64,000 nt of DNA from an uncultured Clostridia bacterium. Its GTDB lineage: Bacteria; Bacillota; Clostridia; UBA1381. The notes beneath the pieces were generated by a model that did no database searches, was not told where the DNA came from, and was given only the letters and a program-made list of their open reading frames with translations. Position 1 is the stretch's first letter; each line of letters opens with the position of its first letter. Position numbers and translations under genes: made by a program. Positions 37,123-45,523 of this stretch are shown piece after piece. The DNA is taken from assembly GCA_934454145.1 (NCBI GenBank), contig CAKSFT010000001.1, positions 62,001 to 126,000 on the forward strand, written 5' to 3'.

Positions 37123-38808
37123 TTAGTTCAAAAACAGCAATCTGTAGAATATTGCCGCCGCCTCTGCTCTTGTCGCGCTCTTTTTGGGGTTAAAGTTGTT
37201 CAGATTATCCCCTTTCACCAGTCCCAGTGTCACTGCCAAATCCAGATAATCCGCCGCCCATGCGCTTATATTTTCCTTGTCGGCAAACTGTGCCATGTTC
37301 ACCCATTCGGGGCGTCCGTTGTTCATCAGCCATGCCCCAATGATGACCTTCACCATTTCCTCGCGCTTTATCGGGTCGTTTGGTCTGAAGAGAGAATCCT
37401 CGGAAATTATCCCGGCATTAAGCGCTTTTGCAATATATCCGGCATACCATTCGTCCTGTGCCACATCTGCAAAATCATTGTTATAGCTCCCTTGCGTTAT
37501 CCCAAAGGATTTCACTGTCATCGCCACAAATTCCGCACGGCTTATATTTCTGTCCGGCACAAAAAGGTTGTTCCCCACGCCCGATATATAGCCGGCCCCG
37601 GCAAGCTTCAATATCTCATTTTCCGCCCAATGGCCGGAAATGTCGTCAAATGACACTGTTTTCTCGGGTACTGTCGGCGTTATGTCCGCCGCGGTCTGTC
37701 CGCCGCCGGTGTAGCCGCCTCCTCCGCTGCCTCCCGTGCTGCCGCCTCCGCCCGACGATGAAGAACCTGTGTTTGCTTTTTTGAGTGTAATCAAAACCTT
37801 TTCGCTGTCCTCGCTCGCCCCGTCAACGCAGGTGCTTTTCAGCACAAATTCCGCCGTTTCGTCATTGGCAAGCGGATTTCTGAGAGTGCCGCTCAGTATT
37901 ATTCTGATTTTGTTCTCAGACTTGTTTGCCGCCGCCTCACATTTGAGCCCCACAAGCGCTGACGGCACTGAAAAATCATAATCCGTCCCCTCTGTCAAAA
38001 GTCCGTCTTTGTTCAAATCACGAAGTGTCAGCCCCACTTCAAAAGTACTCCTTGCGGAATCAACATTTTTCGCGTCCTTCATACACGCCGTCAGTTCGTA
38101 TTTATCAAGGCTCACCTTTCTTCCGACCGCCTCCGGGTATATTGTCACGGCAACAGGGTCTGCGCCCGTGTTTGCCTTTCCGCCCGATATGATACTGCTT
38201 TTCACAGTCAGCAAAACATTGCAGGTTTTGTCAACATTACCGGAGCCTTTAAGTACAAATACAATTCTTTTTCCGTCAACCGATTCCGCCTCAAGTCTGT
38301 ACCCTTCCGGAAGTCCTTCTGCCGAAAAATCATTGTCGGAAAGCTTTCCCTTTGCCAGTTCTGCATTTTCCGCCCTCAGGACAAATTCGCAATAATCTTT
38401 GTCCGGTGCGCCGTCCTTTATGAGGAGAATGTCATTTTCAGCTGTCAAAGAAAGCTTTTGCGCATCTTCCGCCTTTATGGGAACCGCAAATTCATACTCG
38501 CTTTCGCCGCCGTCATTTGATTTTAGCAAAGCACGGTAATTCCCCTGTGCAAAGTTTTCCGCATCAAACGAAGTCTTGAAAGTGCCTTCCGCCCCCGTCA
38601 GAAGTTCGTCTGCAAACACTGTGTTCCCGTCCGCATCAAAAACCGTGACCGACACCCTCGCGTCGGGGCCGGAGCTTAAGCTGCCGTTTATCATGACCTT
38701 CTTTTCAATCGGGTCAACAATGCTTTTTATCTTCATTTCTGCCGCGTTTGCCGTGATTGCCCCCAGTGCCAGCCACAATGACAAAACAACGCTTACAGCC
38801 TTTTTCAT
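37123..38808 (-). CDS. Exported SLH protein with beta-rich N-terminal region
   Basis: 561 residues from ATG at 38806-38808 (signal peptide KKAVSVVLSLWLALGAITANA); the frame extends to 38832 but those extra codons would spoil the signal. Residues 25-370 form Ig/cohesin-like beta modules (VSVTVFDADGNTVFADELL, LRDLNKDGLLTEGTDYDF). A Gly/Ser-rich linker (SSSSGGGGSTGG, about 375-400) leads to three complete SLH repeats (about 410-561: FDDISGHWAE, FADVAQDEWYAGYI, FADKENISAWAADYL). Cohesin-like character is a weak guess; no dockerin was recognised. It lies 39 nt after the 1,029-residue gene and 4 nt before the next. Confidence 0.83.
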   Translation of the reverse strand: MKKAVSVVLSLWLALGAITANAAEMKIKSIVDPIEKKVMINGSLSSGPDARVSVTVFDADGNTVFADELLTGAEGTFKTSFDAENFAQGNYRALLKSNDGGESEYEFAVPIKAEDAQKLSLTAENDILLIKDGAPDKDYCEFVLRAENAELAKGKLSDNDFSAEGLPEGYRLEAESVDGKRIVFVLKGSGNVDKTCNVLLTVKSSIISGGKANTGADPVAVTIYPEAVGRKVSLDKYELTACMKDAKNVDSARSTFEVGLTLRDLNKDGLLTEGTDYDFSVPSALVGLKCEAAANKSENKIRIILSGTLRNPLANDETAEFVLKSTCVDGASEDSEKVLITLKKANTGSSSSGGGGSTGGSGGGGYTGGGQTAADITPTVPEKTVSFDDISGHWAENEILKLAGAGYISGVGNNLFVPDRNISRAEFVAMTVKSFGITQGSYNNDFADVAQDEWYAGYIAKALNAGIISEDSLFRPNDPIKREEMVKVIIGAWLMNNGRPEWVNMAQFADKENISAWAADYLDLAVTLGLVKGDNLNNFNPKKSATRAEAAAIFYRLLFLN

Positions 38809-38847
38809 ATTTACAACCATTCCTTTCTGCACAGCATACCCAAAAGC

Positions 38848-41800
38848 TTATTTTTCAAAGTATATACTTCTTGCAATGTCGCCTATTGATATCACCCACA
38901 AGTCTTTGCCGACCAGCTCGCCCAATGTCGCGGTCTTAAACTTGGAGTGCCCGGAATCTGCCGAATAGATAGTATACCCTGCGCTGTCCAACAGCATATA
39001 TTTATTCTCCCCGTCAAGGGTGGTTTTCAGATATCCGTTTGTTATGCCGCAATATGCGCCCATGTGCGTAAATACAAGCGTCGAAGAAGATGATTCCTTC
39101 CATTCTCCCGAAAGACTCACCGCATTTTTAATCACAAATCCTGCCGACAGCTTGTTAAGCGAACCCGGCGCATATGCTATGTAGTCATATTTTTGCAAAG
39201 CCCGTGCGTTGAACTTCAGCAAATCTTCTTCATATGCATCAACGTCCTGAACTACTCCGCGTTTTGATATCTTGTAGTTCATGTGCACCTCATCGTCATC
39301 GCCATAATAAGGGTTTATATTCTCCACAAACCCAAATTGCGTTTCGTCTTTGTACACCGCGCCGTCATAATCTGTCAGAATCATTATTTTGGAAATAGGC
39401 TCGGAATTTTCTACCAGCGCCTTTGCGCCGCTTGCCCATTTGTTTACAAGGTCAGCCCACTTCACGGTCTGCACCTCAAATTCGCCTCTGCCGTTTTTTA
39501 AAAGTAAAATACGGTTTTGGTTTATCCCTTTCCATTTCCCGTCAAAATTCACTCTCACCGCTCGATAGTCAAACTTGTCGCCCAGCGTGACCGCGGCGTC
39601 TTTATACCACTGCACCGCTTCGATTTTTGTTATCACATTGTTTTTCAGGCTGAATTTGTACACGCCGCTGCCGTCGGTTTTTCTGCTGTTTAAAGCGGCG
39701 TCATAATAGCTTACCTCCGGATAAAAAATCGTTTTGCTCTTCAAATCAACTTCATATATATATTCTCTCACCGCGCCGTCCTCAACTTTTGCAAGGGTCA
39801 GTGTTGGCTTGTCGCTCTCTGCACACTCATCGTCATACCTCACCACAACACCATAAAATTCGTTCTTTTCGCCGGCTTTCATATAGTGTGCATACCCGTT
39901 TGTGTCGGCATAAACTGTCACCTGAGAGTTAAGAAATTCCGCCGCTGTGTATTCTGCGCCATAGTCCTCCTCGCCCGATGCGATATAAAAATCACTCGGG
40001 TTTATGTCAAAATACACTTCGCCTTTTTCTGTTTCCATGGTCACTCCGTCATATGCCGCCGCCCTTAGGGTGCCTTCCGCTTTGTTTGAAGATGCAACCA
40101 CAACCAAACCTTCGCCGACCCATGCATAATCAAAATACGTGTTCAGCTTCAGGTTTTTCATAGTCCCCGGCACATCATCCGCAATCACATTCAGATACTC
40201 GGCGTCATCAATGTTTTCCAAAACCGAATAACCGTTTGCTCCGTTTACGTACACAATGCGCTCTGCCCCGGCGCTCTCAATCATGCCGCCCTTTGACAGG
40301 TCATAAAAATCAATTTTCGTAATCTCACCCTTGGTGACAACAATCCTTGCATACATGCCGACAGGGGTTATCGTTCCTGCAACGGCATTTCCGTTTACGG
40401 TGATTTCCGCACCGTCGCCCAGATGTGTGCTTACACAGTTTGTCGCCTCAATGCGCTTAATGTCCTTTGCTTCATATGCCTTTTGGCTGTCGGTCCTGTT
40501 CACCGCACTTATATACCCATAGACAACCGCACTGTCCTTTATGGGATACAGATATTCCACCTTGTCGTAATCCTTTGTGACCCATGCATACTGCATTGTA
40601 TCGTCAATATCGGCGCTTTCTGCATCATAGTCCGCGGCATACGTTCCGCCGTTCTGTTCCGCAAAGTAAAGCGTCTTGTTTTTGTCATCATATCTGTCAA
40701 TTGTGCACTTTATTTCCTTCAGACCGTGATATTTATAAAGCGCCGTCATTTCTTTGTCCTCTTCGATTTTTACGTCATCTCTCGACGAAACCTTCTTCAC
40801 CAGCATCGGCACCGTCAGCATGTTCTCGGTCAGCAAGAAAGAATCCTTCATATTCATCAGCTGGTTTTCGTTCACAACCCTGATGTTTTCCAAAAGTTTA
40901 TAATCATATGCCATGTTCATATATCCCGAAGGCCAGCCGCCCGAAATGTCCGCTACTCCGTCATATCCGTTTATGTTGCAGATTATCGTAACCGCCTCGC
41001 AAAGCTTTATGCTGTCGTCCGGTCTGAAACGTGACGCTTTTTTGATAAAGCCCATCTTTTCTGCCATGTTGACCGCCGCGGCACAGCTCATATCGTCGCT
41101 GACATCTTCAAAAACACTGCCGCCCTTTGTTTCGATGTTCAGCCCGAGGGTCTGCATTATAAGCTCTGTAAATTCGCCCCTCGTCAGGTTTTGCTCTATG
41201 GGGTATTCCGCAATGCTGTCCGGCACTCCCCCCAGTTTTTCTGCCTTCAGATACGCCTGTTTATACAGGTCGTCGCCAAATTCTTTTTGCGACGCCGCAC
41301 CCGTATAGATGCGGATATTGTCATAGCACGCGTCCCCGCTCTTGGTCGGGTCCACGTACAAGCGCAATGACTCAAGCTTTGCGCCCGAAAATGTCGGCAG
41401 CGCCTCAGAATAACTTCTGTCATAGAACTTCTCAATCTGATTTCCGTCTATACTTACAGACAGGCTCTTGTCCGTATAGCCAAACACAATTTTAAAGCTA
41501 TGCCATTGTTTTACGTCGGGTTTTTCGTCTGCCGTGCCGTACATAAAGTACGGCGAATTGTCATTGGTTCTCAAAATCGGTCCGCGCCCATCAGATAAAT
41601 ACTGAAAAAGTGTATAATAACTTTCGCCCTCAAATTTTGCCTCTATTATCGCTTGCTGCCCCCCCGTTGATTTGGTGTCAAATTCCAGTGTGAAATCAGT
41701 TCCGCAGTTTACATTTATCACAGGCGCGCTGTCCTTCGGCGCATTTGCCGACACCATTATATAAGTGGTATTGTCTGTCCCCAGGGTATATCCGCCCTGC

Positions 41801-41937
41801 TTTGCCGCAAATGTCTTGTCGGGAGTAAAATTTTCAAAATCCTGTTCTATATTCAGCTTTGCCGCATATGACGCGGGCACCATGCACGAAAACGCCACAC
41901 TCACGGCAATCAGTAATGCTAATTTCTTCATTTTCAT
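38848..41937 (-). CDS. Exported protein: lectin-like domain, SLH repeats and long beta-repeat region
   Basis: 1,029 residues; signal peptide (KKLALLIAVSVAFSCMVPASYA). A concanavalin/LamG-like domain spans about 25-215 (FTLEFDTKS, FKIVFGYTDKSLSVSIDG, CYDNIRIY). SLH-type repeats follow (about 225-400: LTRGEFTELIMQTLGL, FEDVSDDMSCAAAV, FRPDDSIKLCEAVTII), with less conserved signatures than those at 37123. The rest consists of repeating beta units containing phrases such as GYISAVNRTDS, ARIVVTKGEITKIDFYDL and FYGVVVRYDDE, possibly a stalk. Starts 9 nt after the previous stop, RBS AAGGAGG. No catalytic site seen. Confidence 0.82.
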   Translation of the reverse strand: MKMKKLALLIAVSVAFSCMVPASYAAKLNIEQDFENFTPDKTFAAKQGGYTLGTDNTTYIMVSANAPKDSAPVINVNCGTDFTLEFDTKSTGGQQAIIEAKFEGESYYTLFQYLSDGRGPILRTNDNSPYFMYGTADEKPDVKQWHSFKIVFGYTDKSLSVSIDGNQIEKFYDRSYSEALPTFSGAKLESLRLYVDPTKSGDACYDNIRIYTGAASQKEFGDDLYKQAYLKAEKLGGVPDSIAEYPIEQNLTRGEFTELIMQTLGLNIETKGGSVFEDVSDDMSCAAAVNMAEKMGFIKKASRFRPDDSIKLCEAVTIICNINGYDGVADISGGWPSGYMNMAYDYKLLENIRVVNENQLMNMKDSFLLTENMLTVPMLVKKVSSRDDVKIEEDKEMTALYKYHGLKEIKCTIDRYDDKNKTLYFAEQNGGTYAADYDAESADIDDTMQYAWVTKDYDKVEYLYPIKDSAVVYGYISAVNRTDSQKAYEAKDIKRIEATNCVSTHLGDGAEITVNGNAVAGTITPVGMYARIVVTKGEITKIDFYDLSKGGMIESAGAERIVYVNGANGYSVLENIDDAEYLNVIADDVPGTMKNLKLNTYFDYAWVGEGLVVVASSNKAEGTLRAAAYDGVTMETEKGEVYFDINPSDFYIASGEEDYGAEYTAAEFLNSQVTVYADTNGYAHYMKAGEKNEFYGVVVRYDDECAESDKPTLTLAKVEDGAVREYIYEVDLKSKTIFYPEVSYYDAALNSRKTDGSGVYKFSLKNNVITKIEAVQWYKDAAVTLGDKFDYRAVRVNFDGKWKGINQNRILLLKNGRGEFEVQTVKWADLVNKWASGAKALVENSEPISKIMILTDYDGAVYKDETQFGFVENINPYYGDDDEVHMNYKISKRGVVQDVDAYEEDLLKFNARALQKYDYIAYAPGSLNKLSAGFVIKNAVSLSGEWKESSSSTLVFTHMGAYCGITNGYLKTTLDGENKYMLLDSAGYTIYSADSGHSKFKTATLGELVGKDLWVISIGDIARSIYFEK

Positions 41938-41946
41938 TCTCCCTCC

Positions 41947-44900
41947 TTATCTATAGTACACTTCCGTCACCGGCTTCAGTTCCCCGTCCCACACAAAGAC
42001 TCTGACATTTTCCTTTTTCACTGCTGCCGATGTTTCCAAAGTTTCCGCAATTTTTGTATTTTCACCGTTTTTTGCCACCGCATCGGTCATTTTTAAGGCT
42101 TGCAGTGAAAATGCGTCAGAATAACAGCAAATCAGTATTTTCACATTTTTGTCCGCGCCGCTTTGGTTCACCAGCTCCAGGTTCACTTTTATTTCTCCTC
42201 CGGTGCTGTCTGCCGGCAATCTCACGCTTGCCGCCGCTGCAAAATCCTCTTCCCCCTCCAAAACATATGTATACGCCTTGGAAAGTTTTTCAGAATTAAT
42301 GCTCAAATAATACGTTACCTCTTTTCTGAAATTGTACTTCGGCCTTATCACAAATACGCCTTCCTCCTGTGAAATTTCAAAGTCAATCGTATTTGCATTT
42401 TTACTTATGATTTTTATGTCCCCTTTTGACAGTTCAACATCTGATTTTATCTTGATGTTCAGGTCATTGCGTAAACGGATTTTGTTTAATCCCTCAGAAA
42501 TCTGCTCTGTGCCGTCCGCGTCCGCAAGCTGAACCTCCGATATTTCTTTGTAGCTTCCCTTGCTTTCAAACTTCGCCGCAGAAAGCCTTGCAAAACCTCC
42601 GCCCGTCGTGTTTGCACATTCCAGATATCCTTCTTTTCCTTTTGCAAATTTATATGTCCCCAGATACTTCCAGCCGCTTTTTTCATTCTGGGCAACGGTC
42701 ACTTCCTCTTTTCCGCCATCATGGCATATTGTTGCCGGATATGGCTTATTGGAGCTGTGGTATGAAGTATAAACGTATACGTTATACTCTCCCGACTCCG
42801 GCAGTTCGGGCGTAAACCTTCCTGTGCCTTCGTTTATGTATATTGTTGTCATGCCGTTATATCCCGGCTCCACTGCCGAGCCGCTGACATTCTTGTCACC
42901 GTCAAAGCTAAACCCTTCGTCTTCTGCCGTGACAATGATGTCATTTTCCTGCACGAGCTCTTTGTCGCAGGAAATTGTATATATCTCATATTCCCTGCCC
43001 GGCTCCGGATATTCCGGGAATACACGCACGGTTTCGGTTCCGCTTATGTTTCCGTCTTTTATTTCTTCGCCGTTTTCGGCATAGAACTTAAGGCTTCCGC
43101 CATTGCTTACCTCCAGCATATCCAAAAATTCTGCAACGCTTGTTCCCTTTTGAACTCCATAGATTATATGTCCCTCAGGATCAACCGTTATTTTTCCCGT
43201 CCCCGAAAGCTCTGCTGTACTTCTTCCGCCGGAAACCTCCAGAGTATATATGCGTTCTTCTCCGTTTTGCGCAACAACCTTTATCATGTCCCCGTCATAT
43301 ACACTTCCCTTATAATCATCGGCATAAGGATAAATTATCTCTGCCAAAGCCGAAACCTTTATCTGCTTCTTAAAATATCCAAAAGCGGTGTTGTACGCTA
43401 TCCCGGAAATCACATTTCCCAAAACGGTGTATTCCCCGGCGTCAACAACATAATTTTCCGCCGATGCCGCAACAACCGAAATTGAAAAACTGCTTTCTTC
43501 CCCATTAAGCGTTATCCTTAAAACATCTCCATCCTTCACAGTGCCGCTGTTCAGCGTTTCTCCGCTGTAAACTGCCACTGTGACATGTTTCGGATAAACA
43601 ATGTGTTTCACAAAGTCATCAACACTTGTTGCATACGGCACATTTGATATGACATCTGCGGCAAAATCATAGTCCAAAACAATAATATTCCTGTCCGCAG
43701 CAAGCGTATATTCTGCCTGCTTGCCGAAAATGTTTGCCACCCTCAGCACATCTCCGCTTTCCACAACGTCACCGTCAGCCTTCCCGACAACTTCTGCCGA
43801 ATAATTTTTCGGCATCTGCAGTTTTTCGGTAAATTCCGCAACGGTCATACCCTTCAGTATCCCCGTCACGGTCTTTTTTTCGTTGTCAATAGCAAAAATT
43901 TCCGAACCAATGCTTACATTCTGCGTCTGCTCTTCCCAATAATTCAGTAAATCCATGCTCGGGATTTCTTCTTCTGTGACACCGTATTGCTTTACTTCTT
44001 CAACAATATTCCTTGCTTTCTCTATTTTTTCTGCCAAATCAGCCGGCGGATTGTCATTTTCGCCCGGGAGAAGCTTTATAAAATGCCCGGCATATTTTGA
44101 AGGCTCGTACACCCTGACATGATCCCACATAACGGCAAAATCTCCGTCCTGTGCGCTCCAGTCCGACGCATTCTCCAGATAAAGTCCCAGGCCGATGCCC
44201 TTTATTCCGCCAAACCCCTGCATGCTCTTTGATTTTTCATTTTCCAGGTTTTCATCTGTCACCATGGCCTTCTGCCCATTTATATATATTTCTATGTCGC
44301 CGTCAAAATCAATAATTTGCTTCACGCTGTAGATTCTGTCGGAAGTCATTATGAGCTGTTTCCCCTCAAAAGACAACCATCTTGCGCTGTGTGCGGAATC
44401 ACGCATAAGCGTCCCTCTTCCTGCCAGGTTTGACCCCCAAAGCGCATATTTGTCCTCAAAAGTCGGGTTTCCGTCAGAATAATCCCCGACAACATATGCC
44501 CAGACGCCTCTTTGGTCCAGGTTCTTCTGCATGATATCATATTCTATAACAATTTTGCCCGAAACATCGTCAAATCCGATTGTGTTGAACCTGTAATATT
44601 GCATACCCGGTTTCTTGTTCTTGTTCGGCGCCATCGCAAGCACCTTCTCGCCGTTGTATTCCGCCACCTGCGAGGTCACCACATCTTCTGCGGAATACAA
44701 GTTCTTGTTTTTCGACTTGTTCAGCGCGGTCTGCACAGCCATGTACTCTTCATAATTTTTATAATTAAAATCATCGCCATACTTTACCCCGTCAATGTAT
44801 GTTTTCAGATAATATTCAAACTTTTCGCCATCCGCATCGGCGCACAGTCTGTCGCCGTCCTCAAGCACTCCCGTTTTTTGTGTCCCCTCAATGCTGCACA

Positions 44901-45492
44901 CTCTTATATTCTGCATATTTTCAGAATTGATATTTCCCAAAAATTCATCTGCCGTTGTTCCGTACGGAATGTTAAAAATGCATCTCGATACATTGTCTAC
45001 AGAATATATATCGGAAGAAATCGAAACATTCTTCCCCCTGTACACCAGCTTCAGTCCCGAGAATCTCGATTGGTTCTTGCAGGTCAGCAAAACACTGTTT
45101 TGCCCTGCCTCCATGTTGTATCTCCCCATGCTTTTCCACCCGCTTGCGGTGTTTGCCACAAATTGCACTGTCTGCTTTCCCTCCGCAGTCGGGACAGAAA
45201 GCTCACATTCTCCGGAGTCTGCCTTCAGTCCGCTGAAAAACCAAAACACTTCGTATATTCCCGGGTCGGTCAGGGTATATGAAATTTTTGCCGACGCATC
45301 GTTCCCTGTGCAATATATTCCCTTGTTTTGATAATGTATTCCGCTTGCATTCTCAGAAGTGTACCATTGCCCGCTGATTTTTTCAAAATTATCCCTGTCC
45401 GCAACAACTTCGTCGCCGATTTCTGCGACTGCCGTCTGCACTACAGAAAAAAACATGCACAAAGCCAAAATCCATGCAGAAAATCTTTTCAT
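41947..45492 (-). CDS. Exported modular protein with five tandem ~75-residue repeats
   Basis: 1,181 residues from ATG at 45490-45492 (GAGG 5 nt upstream); the frame is open to 45534 but the signal peptide (KRFSAWILALCMFFSVVQTAVA) begins here. Order: golvesin-like module (about 25-150), one repeat, a lectin-like domain (about 235-470), four more repeats (about 520-820), a second golvesin-like module (about 850-960), an Ig-like module, and a C-terminal module ending VRVFVWDGELKPVTEVYYR. Each repeat carries a GVxxGTTVxxFxxxI-like strand (IPYGTTADEF, ILKGMTVAEF, VPYATSVDDF, VQKGTSVAEF) and a later GDVLR. No SLH and no catalytic motif. Carbohydrate binding is likely from the modules, but unproven. 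Confidence 0.82.
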   Translation of the reverse strand: MKRFSAWILALCMFFSVVQTAVAEIGDEVVADRDNFEKISGQWYTSENASGIHYQNKGIYCTGNDASAKISYTLTDPGIYEVFWFFSGLKADSGECELSVPTAEGKQTVQFVANTASGWKSMGRYNMEAGQNSVLLTCKNQSRFSGLKLVYRGKNVSISSDIYSVDNVSRCIFNIPYGTTADEFLGNINSENMQNIRVCSIEGTQKTGVLEDGDRLCADADGEKFEYYLKTYIDGVKYGDDFNYKNYEEYMAVQTALNKSKNKNLYSAEDVVTSQVAEYNGEKVLAMAPNKNKKPGMQYYRFNTIGFDDVSGKIVIEYDIMQKNLDQRGVWAYVVGDYSDGNPTFEDKYALWGSNLAGRGTLMRDSAHSARWLSFEGKQLIMTSDRIYSVKQIIDFDGDIEIYINGQKAMVTDENLENEKSKSMQGFGGIKGIGLGLYLENASDWSAQDGDFAVMWDHVRVYEPSKYAGHFIKLLPGENDNPPADLAEKIEKARNIVEEVKQYGVTEEEIPSMDLLNYWEEQTQNVSIGSEIFAIDNEKKTVTGILKGMTVAEFTEKLQMPKNYSAEVVGKADGDVVESGDVLRVANIFGKQAEYTLAADRNIIVLDYDFAADVISNVPYATSVDDFVKHIVYPKHVTVAVYSGETLNSGTVKDGDVLRITLNGEESSFSISVVAASAENYVVDAGEYTVLGNVISGIAYNTAFGYFKKQIKVSALAEIIYPYADDYKGSVYDGDMIKVVAQNGEERIYTLEVSGGRSTAELSGTGKITVDPEGHIIYGVQKGTSVAEFLDMLEVSNGGSLKFYAENGEEIKDGNISGTETVRVFPEYPEPGREYEIYTISCDKELVQENDIIVTAEDEGFSFDGDKNVSGSAVEPGYNGMTTIYINEGTGRFTPELPESGEYNVYVYTSYHSSNKPYPATICHDGGKEEVTVAQNEKSGWKYLGTYKFAKGKEGYLECANTTGGGFARLSAAKFESKGSYKEISEVQLADADGTEQISEGLNKIRLRNDLNIKIKSDVELSKGDIKIISKNANTIDFEISQEEGVFVIRPKYNFRKEVTYYLSINSEKLSKAYTYVLEGEEDFAAAASVRLPADSTGGEIKVNLELVNQSGADKNVKILICCYSDAFSLQALKMTDAVAKNGENTKIAETLETSAAVKKENVRVFVWDGELKPVTEVYYR

Positions 45493-45523
45493 AAAAACCT
45501 CTTTCCTTTCATCAATTATACAG

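Noticed and set aside
37123..38808. Cellulosome-type cohesin/dockerin pair
   Set aside because: The N-terminal beta modules are only vaguely cohesin-like and no dockerin calcium-binding repeats were found in the window.
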